Positions 24,784 through 32,530 of a DNA stretch of 64,000 nt are shown piece after piece. The stretch is from contig CAZKBK010000028.1 of the NCBI GenBank assembly GCA_964551035.1, positions 1-64,000 of the forward strand, in the 5' to 3' direction. The notes under the pieces are model-generated. The model did not search any database, had not been told where the DNA came from, and worked only from the letters and a program-made list of their open reading frames with translations. Source of the DNA: Chryseosolibacter sp964551035 (GTDB lineage: Bacteria; Bacteroidota; Bacteroidia; Cytophagales; Cyclobacteriaceae). A program made the position numbers and the translations under genes. The first letter of the stretch is position 1; each line of letters opens with the position of its first letter.

Positions 24784-25800
24784 TCACAGAACATTGACTT
24801 CAGGATGTAAACGGATTCCGAATTTATCTTCAACGCTTTGTTGTATCTCTTTGGACAACGCAAGGAGTTTGCTTCCCTCGCCGCCACCATAGTTTACCAA
24901 CACAAGTGCCTGGTGCTTGTGCACGCCGATGTTGCCCAGGGTCTTTCCCTTCCAACCGCACTGCTCAATCAGCCATGCCGCGGGAATTTTTACGAGGTGA
25001 TTTTCCCCCGGAAACGAGGGGACGTTTGGAAAACTCCCTCTTAATGCATCGAATCGATCGTGGGTGATGGTGGGGTTCTTGAAAAAACTTCCCGCGTTCC
25101 CGAGCGTGCCCGGATCGGGAAGTTTGCTGGTTCGAATTTCGATGACCGCCTCACTGATGGTCCGGACATTCACCTCGCCTTTGCGTTTCAAAACCTCTTC
25201 AATGGCGCCGTATCTTGTATTGAAGCGGTGGTTTCTTTTTGTCAGGGTTAAAGTAACACTTGAAATAAAGCAGCGGTTTTTCAGTTCATGTTTGAAGATG
25301 CTTTCCCGGTATCCAAAGGCACATGCCTCGTTGTTGTACGCAGTCACCTCGCCGCTTTCGAGGGAGATGGCCTGCACGCTCGTGATCACATCGCGGACCT
25401 CCCGACCGTATGCGCCGATATTTTGCATCGGTGCGGCGCCGACCGTTCCCGGGATGAGTGACAAATTCTCGATCCCGCCGTAGTCACGGCCGACGCAATA
25501 CATCACCAGGTCGTGCCAGCGTTCGCCGGAGGCTACCTTCAGGGTAACGGTGTCCGGGGTCTCATCTTCCACGGCCACGCCCTTCAGCGCATTCCGGACC
25601 ACGAGCCCGCCGAAGTCGCCGGTGAACAGGATATTGCTACCACCGCCGAGGATGAGCGTCTTGTTTTCGCGGAAGGCGGGCGATGCAATGACTTCCCGCG
25701 CAGCCTCGATCGACGAGACGGTCGTGAAATATCGGGCTCGGGCCGCGAGGTTGAAGGTGTTGTAGGGGAGGAGGTCCACATCTTGATGGAGTTCGATCAT
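24784..25800 (-). CDS. murB: UDP-N-acetylenolpyruvoylglucosamine reductase
   Basis: 338 residues, type I MurB length. FAD-binding half: NTFNLAARARYF, LILGGGSNILF; then SLIPGTVGAAPMQNIGAYG; the substrate-domain YRESIFK block with its conserved Tyr; and the catalytic segment GTLGNAGSFFKNP, whose Ser acts as proton donor in the family. NADPH-dependent second step of UDP-MurNAc synthesis in the cytoplasm. Divergent from the HMG-CoA lyase gene. No terminator is obvious immediately downstream. Confidence 0.95.
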   Translation of the reverse strand: MIELHQDVDLLPYNTFNLAARARYFTTVSSIEAAREVIASPAFRENKTLILGGGSNILFTGDFGGLVVRNALKGVAVEDETPDTVTLKVASGERWHDLVMYCVGRDYGGIENLSLIPGTVGAAPMQNIGAYGREVRDVITSVQAISLESGEVTAYNNEACAFGYRESIFKHELKNRCFISSVTLTLTKRNHRFNTRYGAIEEVLKRKGEVNVRTISEAVIEIRTSKLPDPGTLGNAGSFFKNPTITHDRFDALRGSFPNVPSFPGENHLVKIPAAWLIEQCGWKGKTLGNIGVHKHQALVLVNYGGGEGSKLLALSKEIQQSVEDKFGIRLHPEVNVL

Positions 25801-25928
25801 CGCTTTAGGTTCTGTCCCAAAGGTGAAAAAAAAATGCGGGATTGCAGGGAGCGCCGTACCAGCCGGCCGCTGACGGGTCGTATTTCCGTTGGCGCTGGAA
25901 AAGGTCGATTAGTTGTTATTTTTGGGCC

Positions 25929-26780
25929 ATGAAGATCATCGAATGCCCGAGGGATGCCATGCAAGGGCTCCACGACTTTGTCCCAACGGCGGCGAAGGCG
26001 GCGTACATCAACAGCCTGCTTGAGGTGGGGTTTGACACCATCGACTTTGGCAGCTTCGTGTCGCCGAAGGCGATTCCGCAGATGCGTGATACGGCGGACG
26101 TCGTCGCCCAGCTTCGCTGGCAGCAGCGGCGGACGAAGCTGCTCGCCATTGTTGCCAACACCCGGGGCGCGCGCGAAGCCGCCTCCCATGATGCCATTTC
26201 ATACTTGGGATTTCCGTTGTCCATCTCGGAAACATTTCAGCAGCGGAACACCAACCGCTCCATCGTTGAAGCGCTTGATACGCTGAGCGAGATCAGGGAG
26301 ACTTGCAAAAGGACGGAAAAGAAACTCGTCGTCTACATCAGCATGGGATTCGGCAACCCGTACGGCGATCCGTACGATGCCGAGGTGGTCGGCAGGTTTG
26401 TCGATATCCTGGTTACTCTGGAGGCGGACGTCATCTCCCTTGCCGATACCATTGGCGCGGCGACGCCGGAGATGATCTCGGGGCTGTTCACAAGTCTTCG
26501 AAAAGAATTTCCGGTCGCCGAGCTGGGCGTTCACCTGCATGCCACGCCCGATACGGCCCGCGAGAAAATCACCGCCGCGCTGGACGCCGGCTGCCGGCGC
26601 TTCGACGGCGCAATCCGCGGCTTTGGGGGATGTCCGATGGCCAGAGATGAATTGGTCGGGAATATCGCCACGGAAACCATCATTGATATATTGGACCAGC
26701 GCGGGATCGCACACGGGCTCGACCAGAACGCCTTCTCCACGGCCCAGGGAGTGGCCGACAAAATCTTTCCACCAAGGTGA
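25929..26780 (+). CDS. Hydroxymethylglutaryl-CoA lyase
   Basis: 283 residues from ATG 25929, the family N-terminus (MKIIECPRDAMQG, with catalytic Arg8 and metal-ligand Asp9). TIM-barrel motifs follow: FGSFVSPKAIPQM, SLADTIGAATPE, GVHLHATPDTA (metal-binding His pair) and the Cys loop FGGCPMARDELVGNIATE with catalytic Cys235. Splits HMG-CoA into acetyl-CoA and acetoacetate in leucine degradation. A TATTTTTG element ends only 4 nt before the ATG (25917-25924); if it is the promoter, the mRNA is nearly leaderless. Confidence 0.9.
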   Translation: MKIIECPRDAMQGLHDFVPTAAKAAYINSLLEVGFDTIDFGSFVSPKAIPQMRDTADVVAQLRWQQRRTKLLAIVANTRGAREAASHDAISYLGFPLSISETFQQRNTNRSIVEALDTLSEIRETCKRTEKKLVVYISMGFGNPYGDPYDAEVVGRFVDILVTLEADVISLADTIGAATPEMISGLFTSLRKEFPVAELGVHLHATPDTAREKITAALDAGCRRFDGAIRGFGGCPMARDELVGNIATETIIDILDQRGIAHGLDQNAFSTAQGVADKIFPPR

Positions 26781-26868
26781 AAATCCGCCTTAAAGGCAAA
26801 AACATTACGTTTGGACGCTTCGAATGCGATTCCTGCTTAGATTTGGTTGTCCGTACAACCGTGTCTTT

Positions 26869-27498
26869 ATGAAACACTCACTGTTACTTTTATCGGCGTT
26901 GCTCGTACTCGCATCCGCGACAGCACAGACCGCCAGGGAATATACACAGCGTGGAAGGGAGCTTTACGAGAAGCGGGAATTCATGGAGGCGCTGCTCAAC
27001 CTGAATGAGGCATTGGAGAAGGATGCGAATTACGCGCAGGCCTACTACGTAAGGGGCAATATCAAAGATGCTTTTGACGACCGCCACGGCGCGATGAAGG
27101 ATTACAACCTGGCCATTGAAAAGGATCCCAAATTTTTCGAAGCATTATTCGCCCGCGGCAACGTGAAGATGAAATTGCAGGACTACTACGGAGCCATCGA
27201 TGACTATTCGTCAGCCATCGACATCAATCCCAATTACATCGAAGCATATTTCAACCGCGGTAAGGCGAAACAATACCTCCAGGCATATGAGGATGCCATT
27301 AACGATTGCTCGAAGATCATCGAGATGAACCCAAAGAACATCGACGCGTATTTCATGCGGGGTATCCTCCGGATCGACTTTGGCGACATGCGGAACGGTT
27401 GCCTCGACCTCAGCAAGGCCGGCGAACTGGGTGACCTCAAGGCCTACGAGGTGATCCGCGAGAAGTGTAACCAGAAGTCCGGAGAGAATACCAACTAA
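26869..27498 (+). CDS. Secreted TPR-repeat protein
   Basis: 209 residues from ATG 26869, which starts a signal peptide (MKHSLLLLSALLVLASATAQ). Four to five TPR units follow from residue ~22, with repeated A-x-Y-x-R-G-N and D-Y-x-x-A-I-x-x-x-P consensus (for example AYYVRGNIKDAFDDRHGAMKD). TPR arrays mediate protein-protein contacts; no enzyme domain is present. The upstream frame to 26824 adds residues before the signal peptide and is unlikely to be used. Its stop overlaps the dprA stop by 4 nt (CTAA). Confidence 0.85.
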   Translation: MKHSLLLLSALLVLASATAQTAREYTQRGRELYEKREFMEALLNLNEALEKDANYAQAYYVRGNIKDAFDDRHGAMKDYNLAIEKDPKFFEALFARGNVKMKLQDYYGAIDDYSSAIDINPNYIEAYFNRGKAKQYLQAYEDAINDCSKIIEMNPKNIDAYFMRGILRIDFGDMRNGCLDLSKAGELGDLKAYEVIREKCNQKSGENTN

Positions 27499-28598
27499 GG
27501 TTTCGCCATCTTATAGACCTTGCCGGGCAGGGGCGTGACCACGCCTTTGAACTCCAGGTTCAGCAATACCGACGCGAGCTTGTTGACGGGGATGCTGACC
27601 TTCCAACTCAGTTCGTCGATCATCAGTTGATTGTTGTGCGCCATCAACGTACGGATGACGGATTGTTCATCGGGATCAAACGCATCCATGGGTAACTTTT
27701 TTTTCACGACCGTCTCTTTCGCGCTCCAGTTCATGATGTACTCCAGGTCAGCGGCGGAGGTGATCAGGTGGGCCTTGTTGGATTTGATCAGGCGGTTGCA
27801 TCCTGTAGAATGGCTCTGCCCTACATTTCCGGGGAAGGCAAATACGTCTTTGTTGTAGCTGTTGGCGATGTCTGCGGTAATCAGGGCGCCGCCGCGCTCG
27901 GCGGCTTCCACGATCACCACGGCATCGGACATGGCTGCGACGATCCGGTTGCGCGCGGGAAAGTTGTGGGCGTCGGGCGGGGTTCCAAAAGGATGTTCCG
28001 TGATCAACCCTCCGTTCGCCATCATGCGCATGGCGGTCTCCCGATGGTGACCGGGATAAATGACGTCGGGGCCGCTGCCCATGACGCCGACCGTAGGCAG
28101 GCCCTGCCGTAGCGCTTGCTTGTGGGCGTGGATGTCGATACCGTAGGCAAGGCCGCTCACCACCAAGGCCTTCAATGGCACCAGCCCGTTGATAAGTTCT
28201 TCCACGCACGCCTTTCCGTAGACCGTGGCCTGCCGCGTGCCGACGATGGCCACGGTTCTCGGATTTTCAAGGTCCATGTTTCCCCTCGTGTAGAGCAAGG
28301 TTGGCGCGTCGGAAACCTGCCGAAGGCGGGACGGGTAATGGGCGTCGGAAAAAAAGACCAGCGCGACACCGGCGCGCTCCGCCTTGCGCAATTCGCGTTC
28401 CGCGGCAGCGAAGGGTTTGCCCGCACGGATAGATTCTGCCGTGACTTCACCGATGCCCGGAATTTTTAGCAGCTTCCCCTTTGGCGTGGTGAAAATGCGT
28501 TCGGCACTACCGCAGTAACTGATGAGCTGACGAATAAGTCGATCGCCAATGCCGGGGACGAAATGCAGGGCGAGCAGGGATAGCCTTTGCTGATCCAT
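27495..28598 (-). CDS. dprA: DNA-processing protein DprA
   Basis: 367 residues. N-terminal SAM/HhH-like region with PGIGDRLIRQLI and IPGIGEVTAESI; a Rossmann core (residues ~65-285) with VAIVGTRQATVYG, SGLAYGIDIHAHKQAL, GVMGSGPDVIYPGHH, SEHPFGTPPDAHNFPARNRI and VFAFPGNVGQSHSTGCNRLI; a C-terminal winged-helix (~310-365). Loads RecA onto incoming single-stranded DNA during natural transformation. Follows the MerR gene by 36 nt on the same strand. Confidence 0.95.
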   Translation of the reverse strand: MDQQRLSLLALHFVPGIGDRLIRQLISYCGSAERIFTTPKGKLLKIPGIGEVTAESIRAGKPFAAAERELRKAERAGVALVFFSDAHYPSRLRQVSDAPTLLYTRGNMDLENPRTVAIVGTRQATVYGKACVEELINGLVPLKALVVSGLAYGIDIHAHKQALRQGLPTVGVMGSGPDVIYPGHHRETAMRMMANGGLITEHPFGTPPDAHNFPARNRIVAAMSDAVVIVEAAERGGALITADIANSYNKDVFAFPGNVGQSHSTGCNRLIKSNKAHLITSAADLEYIMNWSAKETVVKKKLPMDAFDPDEQSVIRTLMAHNNQLMIDELSWKVSIPVNKLASVLLNLEFKGVVTPLPGKVYKMAKP

Positions 28599-28634
28599 GA
28601 AGTCGAGGGTATTTTTTTGATGGCCGCGATTGGC

Positions 28635-28973
28635 TCACTGAAGTTTTTCGCGGAGTTCCACCAGGAAGTTTCTCACATTGCGAAGCGACCCGATCATTTC
28701 CATCTTGTCCTTCACTGCCTGGGAATCATTGCGAAGCATTTCTTTTGCACCCTGAAGCGTGAATCCCTTTTCCTTGACGAGGTGATAAATGGTGCGTACG
28801 CTTTCAATGTCCTCCCGGGTAAACTGGCGGTTTCCCTTTCTATTCTTCTTTGGCTTGATGATGTCGAATTCGGATTCCCAGAAACGGATCAAAGAAGGGG
28901 CAACGTTGAAGATCTCGGCTACTTCTCCGATGGAGTAGTAGAGTTTCTCGATTTCTTTTTCCTTATACGCCAT
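28635..28973 (-). CDS. MerR-family transcriptional regulator
   Basis: 112 residues. The N-terminal winged helix is YYSIGEVAEIFNVAPSLIRFWESEFDIIKPKKNRKGNRQFTREDIESVRTIYHLV, a clear MerR DNA-binding domain including the wing; then a short helical dimerisation part (residues ~75-112). There is no Cys-rich metal-binding or large effector domain, so the inducer is unknown. Common in Bacteroidota next to M23 peptidases and dprA, as here (upstream genes are a beta-propeller protein and two M23 peptidases, all on the same strand). Confidence 0.88.
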   Translation of the reverse strand: MAYKEKEIEKLYYSIGEVAEIFNVAPSLIRFWESEFDIIKPKKNRKGNRQFTREDIESVRTIYHLVKEKGFTLQGAKEMLRNDSQAVKDKMEMIGSLRNVRNFLVELREKLQ

Positions 28974-29048
28974 GTTACCGGACGAAGATAGGTATTAAAA
29001 CGGTCACCGTCAATTCTCCCCGGCCCAGGTCTGCCGGTTTTTTGAACC

Positions 29049-30383
29049 TTATTGCGTGTGGTACGTGACCTTGTAAATCATGACGGAATGCCCTCCGCCC
29101 TTATGGTATTTGCCCTGGGAGGTCACCATAACATATTGATTATCATTAGTGATCTCCATGCCCACGGGGAACGAGTCGGCCGGGATTTCAGCCACGACCT
29201 GCATATTTTCGTCTATTGCTACGATCTTGCTCTTGTTGTTGACACACGCGAAAATGTACTTGCCGTCACTGGATGCCACCACCGTCCGCACGCCGGGGCC
29301 GACGTAGCAATTCTCCCATCCCTGCGTCAGGGTCGTGGTTTTGCCTGCATTGGCCATGCGGTGTGCGATAAAATCCTTCCATGGAATCCTTTGCACGTAT
29401 CCGTTCATGTTCGTGCTTATCACCAGGTATTCCCCGGAGATGATCAGGTGCCTGATGTTGTGGTACTGTCCGAAACTAACCCCCAGGTAGTTGAAATCGG
29501 CCCGCACATCAAAAACGGCGATGCCGCCGCCGCCCATCCTACCAACCAGAAGGTAATTCCCATCAGGAGTGAACACGGTACCTCGCAGGCAGTACCCGCA
29601 TTCTTTGTCCCGGTTCACCTCTTCGCCGGGCTCGAACTCCACCGACATGCGCTGGCCTACGACCAGGTGTTTCGTGTAGCGCCACGCCATTGGATCCTCC
29701 GCGGAGATGTCAATGATGCCCAGCGTGTTGTCGCCCCAATGGGTGACAGCGATGAACCGGTTGTCGGGAGAGCAGGCGACCATTTTGGGCAGTATCCCCG
29801 TGGGGATCACGCGTATGATCTCGTCCTTATCCGTGTCGATGATCGCCACGGCGGACGGGCTCTCCGAATTCTTGTCGTAACTCCGTCTATAATAGGTGAC
29901 CCAGAGATATTTTCCGTCGTGGGAGAAACAACTCTCGACAGGTTTCCCGCTAAAATGGTTAAAGTCCGATTTCCGGAATCTGAAATTATAATCGAAGGCG
30001 GTGTACTCACCCTCCCTGAACAAGTGTTGATTCGACGCGTTGAAAGTATGCCGGATCGTTTTCAGTTTTGAAAAGGTCGCCAAATCGTAGACGACGGTCT
30101 CATATCCTTCCAGGGATTGAACATAGAATTTGTTCTTCGAGGGAAGATAATTGACCGATTTGGGCGAATTGATGTCGGTGTCGTATTTGTCGAGCGCGTT
30201 AGAGGGCCGCGCGTTCCGGTGTTGAAAGCGCGCAACGAGTTCCAGCGTCAACGGCGCGTTGGTCCCGGAACGGATCCCGATGGGGTTGTAAACGATGTCC
30301 TCTGTTTTTTTTTCCTGGGAAAATACGTGGAACGACGATATCAATATTCCGGCGCAGGTCAGGATGAATGTTCTCGAACGCAT
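29049..30383 (-). CDS. Secreted YncE-like beta-propeller protein
   Basis: 444 residues from ATG 30383, opening a signal peptide (MRSRTFILTCAGILISSFHVFSQ). Propeller blades of the YncE/lactonase type: KFYVQSLEGYETVVYDLATF, KYLWVTYYRR, AVAIIDTDKDEIIRVIPTG, RFIAVTHWGDNTLGIIDIS, NYLLVGRMGGGGIAVFDV, KYIFACVNNKSKIVAIDE. Cys are found at ECGYC (a possible disulphide or metal pair). No catalytic motif is visible. Located between the M23 pair and merR-dprA on the same strand with short gaps, so it may share their transcript. Confidence 0.8.
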   Translation of the reverse strand: MRSRTFILTCAGILISSFHVFSQEKKTEDIVYNPIGIRSGTNAPLTLELVARFQHRNARPSNALDKYDTDINSPKSVNYLPSKNKFYVQSLEGYETVVYDLATFSKLKTIRHTFNASNQHLFREGEYTAFDYNFRFRKSDFNHFSGKPVESCFSHDGKYLWVTYYRRSYDKNSESPSAVAIIDTDKDEIIRVIPTGILPKMVACSPDNRFIAVTHWGDNTLGIIDISAEDPMAWRYTKHLVVGQRMSVEFEPGEEVNRDKECGYCLRGTVFTPDGNYLLVGRMGGGGIAVFDVRADFNYLGVSFGQYHNIRHLIISGEYLVISTNMNGYVQRIPWKDFIAHRMANAGKTTTLTQGWENCYVGPGVRTVVASSDGKYIFACVNNKSKIVAIDENMQVVAEIPADSFPVGMEITNDNQYVMVTSQGKYHKGGGHSVMIYKVTYHTQ

Positions 30384-30430
30384 GGCGCAAAATACGTAAA
30401 ACGGAAACAACGGGCGTCGCCTTTGGCGGC

Positions 30431-31378
30431 TTATTCTTTCACCTGGTCGATGATCTTTTGGAATTCGCGCCTGTTGAGGTCACGTTGGAAGAAATGGATC
30501 GGATTAACGTGATCACCGTTCACCAGGACTTCATAATGGAGATGGGGGCCACCGGAAAGTCCGGTACTGCCAACAAACCCGATCAGTTCGCCGCGCTTTA
30601 CACGTTGGCCTTTCGTGACATTAAAACCCGACAAGTGCGCATACCGTGTTTCATACCCAAAGCCATGGTCTACAAAAATGACCTTCCCGTAGCTTTTCGA
30701 GTGGTAAACCATCTTCACCACGCCGTCTCCGGTTGCGTAGACCGGAGTCCCTCTATCGGCCGTGAAGTCAAGACCGCGATGGTCGCGAACGAAACCGAGG
30801 AGGGGGTGCATGCGGGAACCGTAACGCGTGTGCAGGTAGATCACATCCTTGCTGCTGAGGGGCTGGATCGCCGGCCGGGCTGCCCACATGTTCATCTTGT
30901 GGTCAAGCATCTTGTCAATTTCCCGGTAGGACTGCAGTTCGACCTCCACCTGGTGTTTTAGTTTTTCGATAGACTGGTATTCGCGGGCGATGAGCGGGAA
31001 ACCTCCGGTCAACGAATGGTTGATCCGCTCGCGACCACCGACACCGGCCTCCCGAATACTGGGTTCAAGGGGCGACGAGTCCAGGATTACCCGGTAGTTG
31101 TTGTCATCTTTGTCGATAAAGTAGGACAGGTGTTCGCTTGCGCTGCGGACCTTGTTGTGGAGGATGTCCCACTCCACTTTAAGGGTTTCATTCTTTTGCG
31201 CCAGCAGGAGTTCGTCAATGGTTTCGAAGTAATTGTTGAGCCAGACATATCCTCCGATAGCGGCGGCGAACGACAAAGTCAAAAAAATAGATACGCGCCG
31301 GCGCAGCACCTTGCCCTTGTTATAATAGGGCTCGTACCTGCAGGTGTCCGGGTTATACCTGTATTTCACACTACTCAT
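30431..31378 (-). CDS. Membrane-anchored M23 metallopeptidase (second of pair)
   Basis: 315 residues. A short cytoplasmic tail (1-27, KYRYNPDTCRYEPYY), one membrane helix (~28-48), a helical periplasmic stretch (~50-170) and a C-terminal M23/LytM domain with HRGLDFTADRGTPVYATGDG and HLHYEVLVNG, so both zinc-binding motifs HxxxD and HxH are intact. Predicted peptidoglycan endopeptidase facing the periplasm. ATG overlaps the stop of the upstream paralogue by one base (TAATG), so the two are translationally coupled. Confidence 0.9.
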   Translation of the reverse strand: MSSVKYRYNPDTCRYEPYYNKGKVLRRRVSIFLTLSFAAAIGGYVWLNNYFETIDELLLAQKNETLKVEWDILHNKVRSASEHLSYFIDKDDNNYRVILDSSPLEPSIREAGVGGRERINHSLTGGFPLIAREYQSIEKLKHQVEVELQSYREIDKMLDHKMNMWAARPAIQPLSSKDVIYLHTRYGSRMHPLLGFVRDHRGLDFTADRGTPVYATGDGVVKMVYHSKSYGKVIFVDHGFGYETRYAHLSGFNVTKGQRVKRGELIGFVGSTGLSGGPHLHYEVLVNGDHVNPIHFFQRDLNRREFQKIIDQVKE

Positions 31379-32349
31379 TAATCGAGGGACTGGTTTTGAA
31401 TTTTGCTTAGTTGAATGAGGCGATGGTGTTCGTCGGTGCTGATTCCCTGGATCATGTAAGGAACCGGGTCGACTTCTGTGCCATCGCGAATAATTTCATA
31501 GTGAAGATGTGGGGCTATTGAACCACCACTGTTGCCGATCGTACCGATCACAACGCCTTTTTCGACCCATTGGCCTTGCCTGACTTTAAGGTCCTCAAGG
31601 TGGGCGTACCGCGTGACGAACCCGCCACCGTGGTCAATCTCTATATAATTACCGTACCCGGCAGGGATGCTGCTTTTGCGCGCGACGGAAATTTTTCCGG
31701 GCGCCGTTGAAACCACCTCCGTGCCTCTGGGCAGCGCGATGTCGATTCCTGAATGTTCGTACCGACCTTTGTGGAAGGGATCTATCCGCGGGCCAAACCC
31801 GGAAATCAGTTTCTCGCTGTCCCAGGGTTGCACAGGCTGAGACGTGGGCATGGCCGTGAGCACGCCGGCCTGGGTCGGACTGATCGAGAGCTTTTTGCCA
31901 AACCACGAACTGGTCAGGTTCGAACGCCTGATCAACTCCCCGGAATAGGTGCCCAGGGCACTGGCAGCTTTCCTGAACCCGTCCGCACCACCGAGGAGGA
32001 TGTTCTGGTCAGCGATGTGTGTTCGGTCTTCACTTTCAGCGATCCCGCTGCCAAAGAACTTGACGTGAAGACGTTGATCTTCCGTCCCCAGCTTGGCAAG
32101 GGCATCTTCAATAGAAAGCAGATCACCCGTCAGCGTGGCGTAGTTTCTTTGCAATGCGCGGTTTTCATTGCGCAGCGCAATCTCTTTGTCGGAATCAAAG
32201 ATGAAGTCATGGAAAATCAACAGGCCTGCGAGCATGGCCACGGCGGTGAGCGCAAGGCTGAACACATAGGTGAAGACGGCCAGGGGCTTGAGCCTGACAC
32301 GTTCGTATTGACACGTTTCGGCGTTATACCGATACAATGCAGGGCGCAT
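31378..32349 (-). CDS. Membrane-anchored M23 metallopeptidase (first of pair)
   Basis: 323 residues, same plan as its downstream neighbour: tail LYRYNAETCQYERVR, membrane helix (~25-50), coiled-coil-like stretch (FDSDKEIALRNENRALQRNYATL), then M23 domain with HSGIDIALPRGTEVVSTAPG and APHLHYEIIRDG. The two tails share the pattern Y-R-Y-N-x-x-T-C-x-Y-E, which is not part of the catalytic domain. First gene of an M23-M23 operon; divergent from alaS across a 181-bp gap. Confidence 0.9.
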   Translation of the reverse strand: MRPALYRYNAETCQYERVRLKPLAVFTYVFSLALTAVAMLAGLLIFHDFIFDSDKEIALRNENRALQRNYATLTGDLLSIEDALAKLGTEDQRLHVKFFGSGIAESEDRTHIADQNILLGGADGFRKAASALGTYSGELIRRSNLTSSWFGKKLSISPTQAGVLTAMPTSQPVQPWDSEKLISGFGPRIDPFHKGRYEHSGIDIALPRGTEVVSTAPGKISVARKSSIPAGYGNYIEIDHGGGFVTRYAHLEDLKVRQGQWVEKGVVIGTIGNSGGSIAPHLHYEIIRDGTEVDPVPYMIQGISTDEHHRLIQLSKIQNQSLD

Positions 32350-32437
32350 GTAGATCCGCGGTTGCTTGCTGTTTAGTTCATGCTCAATTGACCATAAAAA
32401 AATCTACCCACGCCGCGTATCTCTCCGTCACTGCGAT

Positions 32438-32475
32438 TATTTTTGTGGCTTATTTTTCCCGCCACTTTGCGGGAA
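32438..32475 (+). promoter_or_regulatory. alaS promoter element and leader hairpin
   Basis: TATTTTTG at 32438-32445 is an exact TAnnTTTG match; no TTG lies at the expected spacing upstream. Just downstream, TTCCCGC/GCGGGAA (32456-32462 and 32469-32475) forms a 7-bp hairpin with a 6-nt loop in the predicted alaS leader. Whether the hairpin has a regulatory role cannot be told. Confidence 0.35.
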
Positions 32476-32530
32476 TCAGAGGGCTAATATAGTAAAAAAC
32501 AAATAATTGGACGCTTAACCGCGATTTCGG

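Noticed and set aside
29052..30071. 339-residue plus-strand frame opposite the beta-propeller gene
   Set aside because: His/Arg-rich antisense translation; the minus-strand protein has a signal peptide and clear propeller blades.
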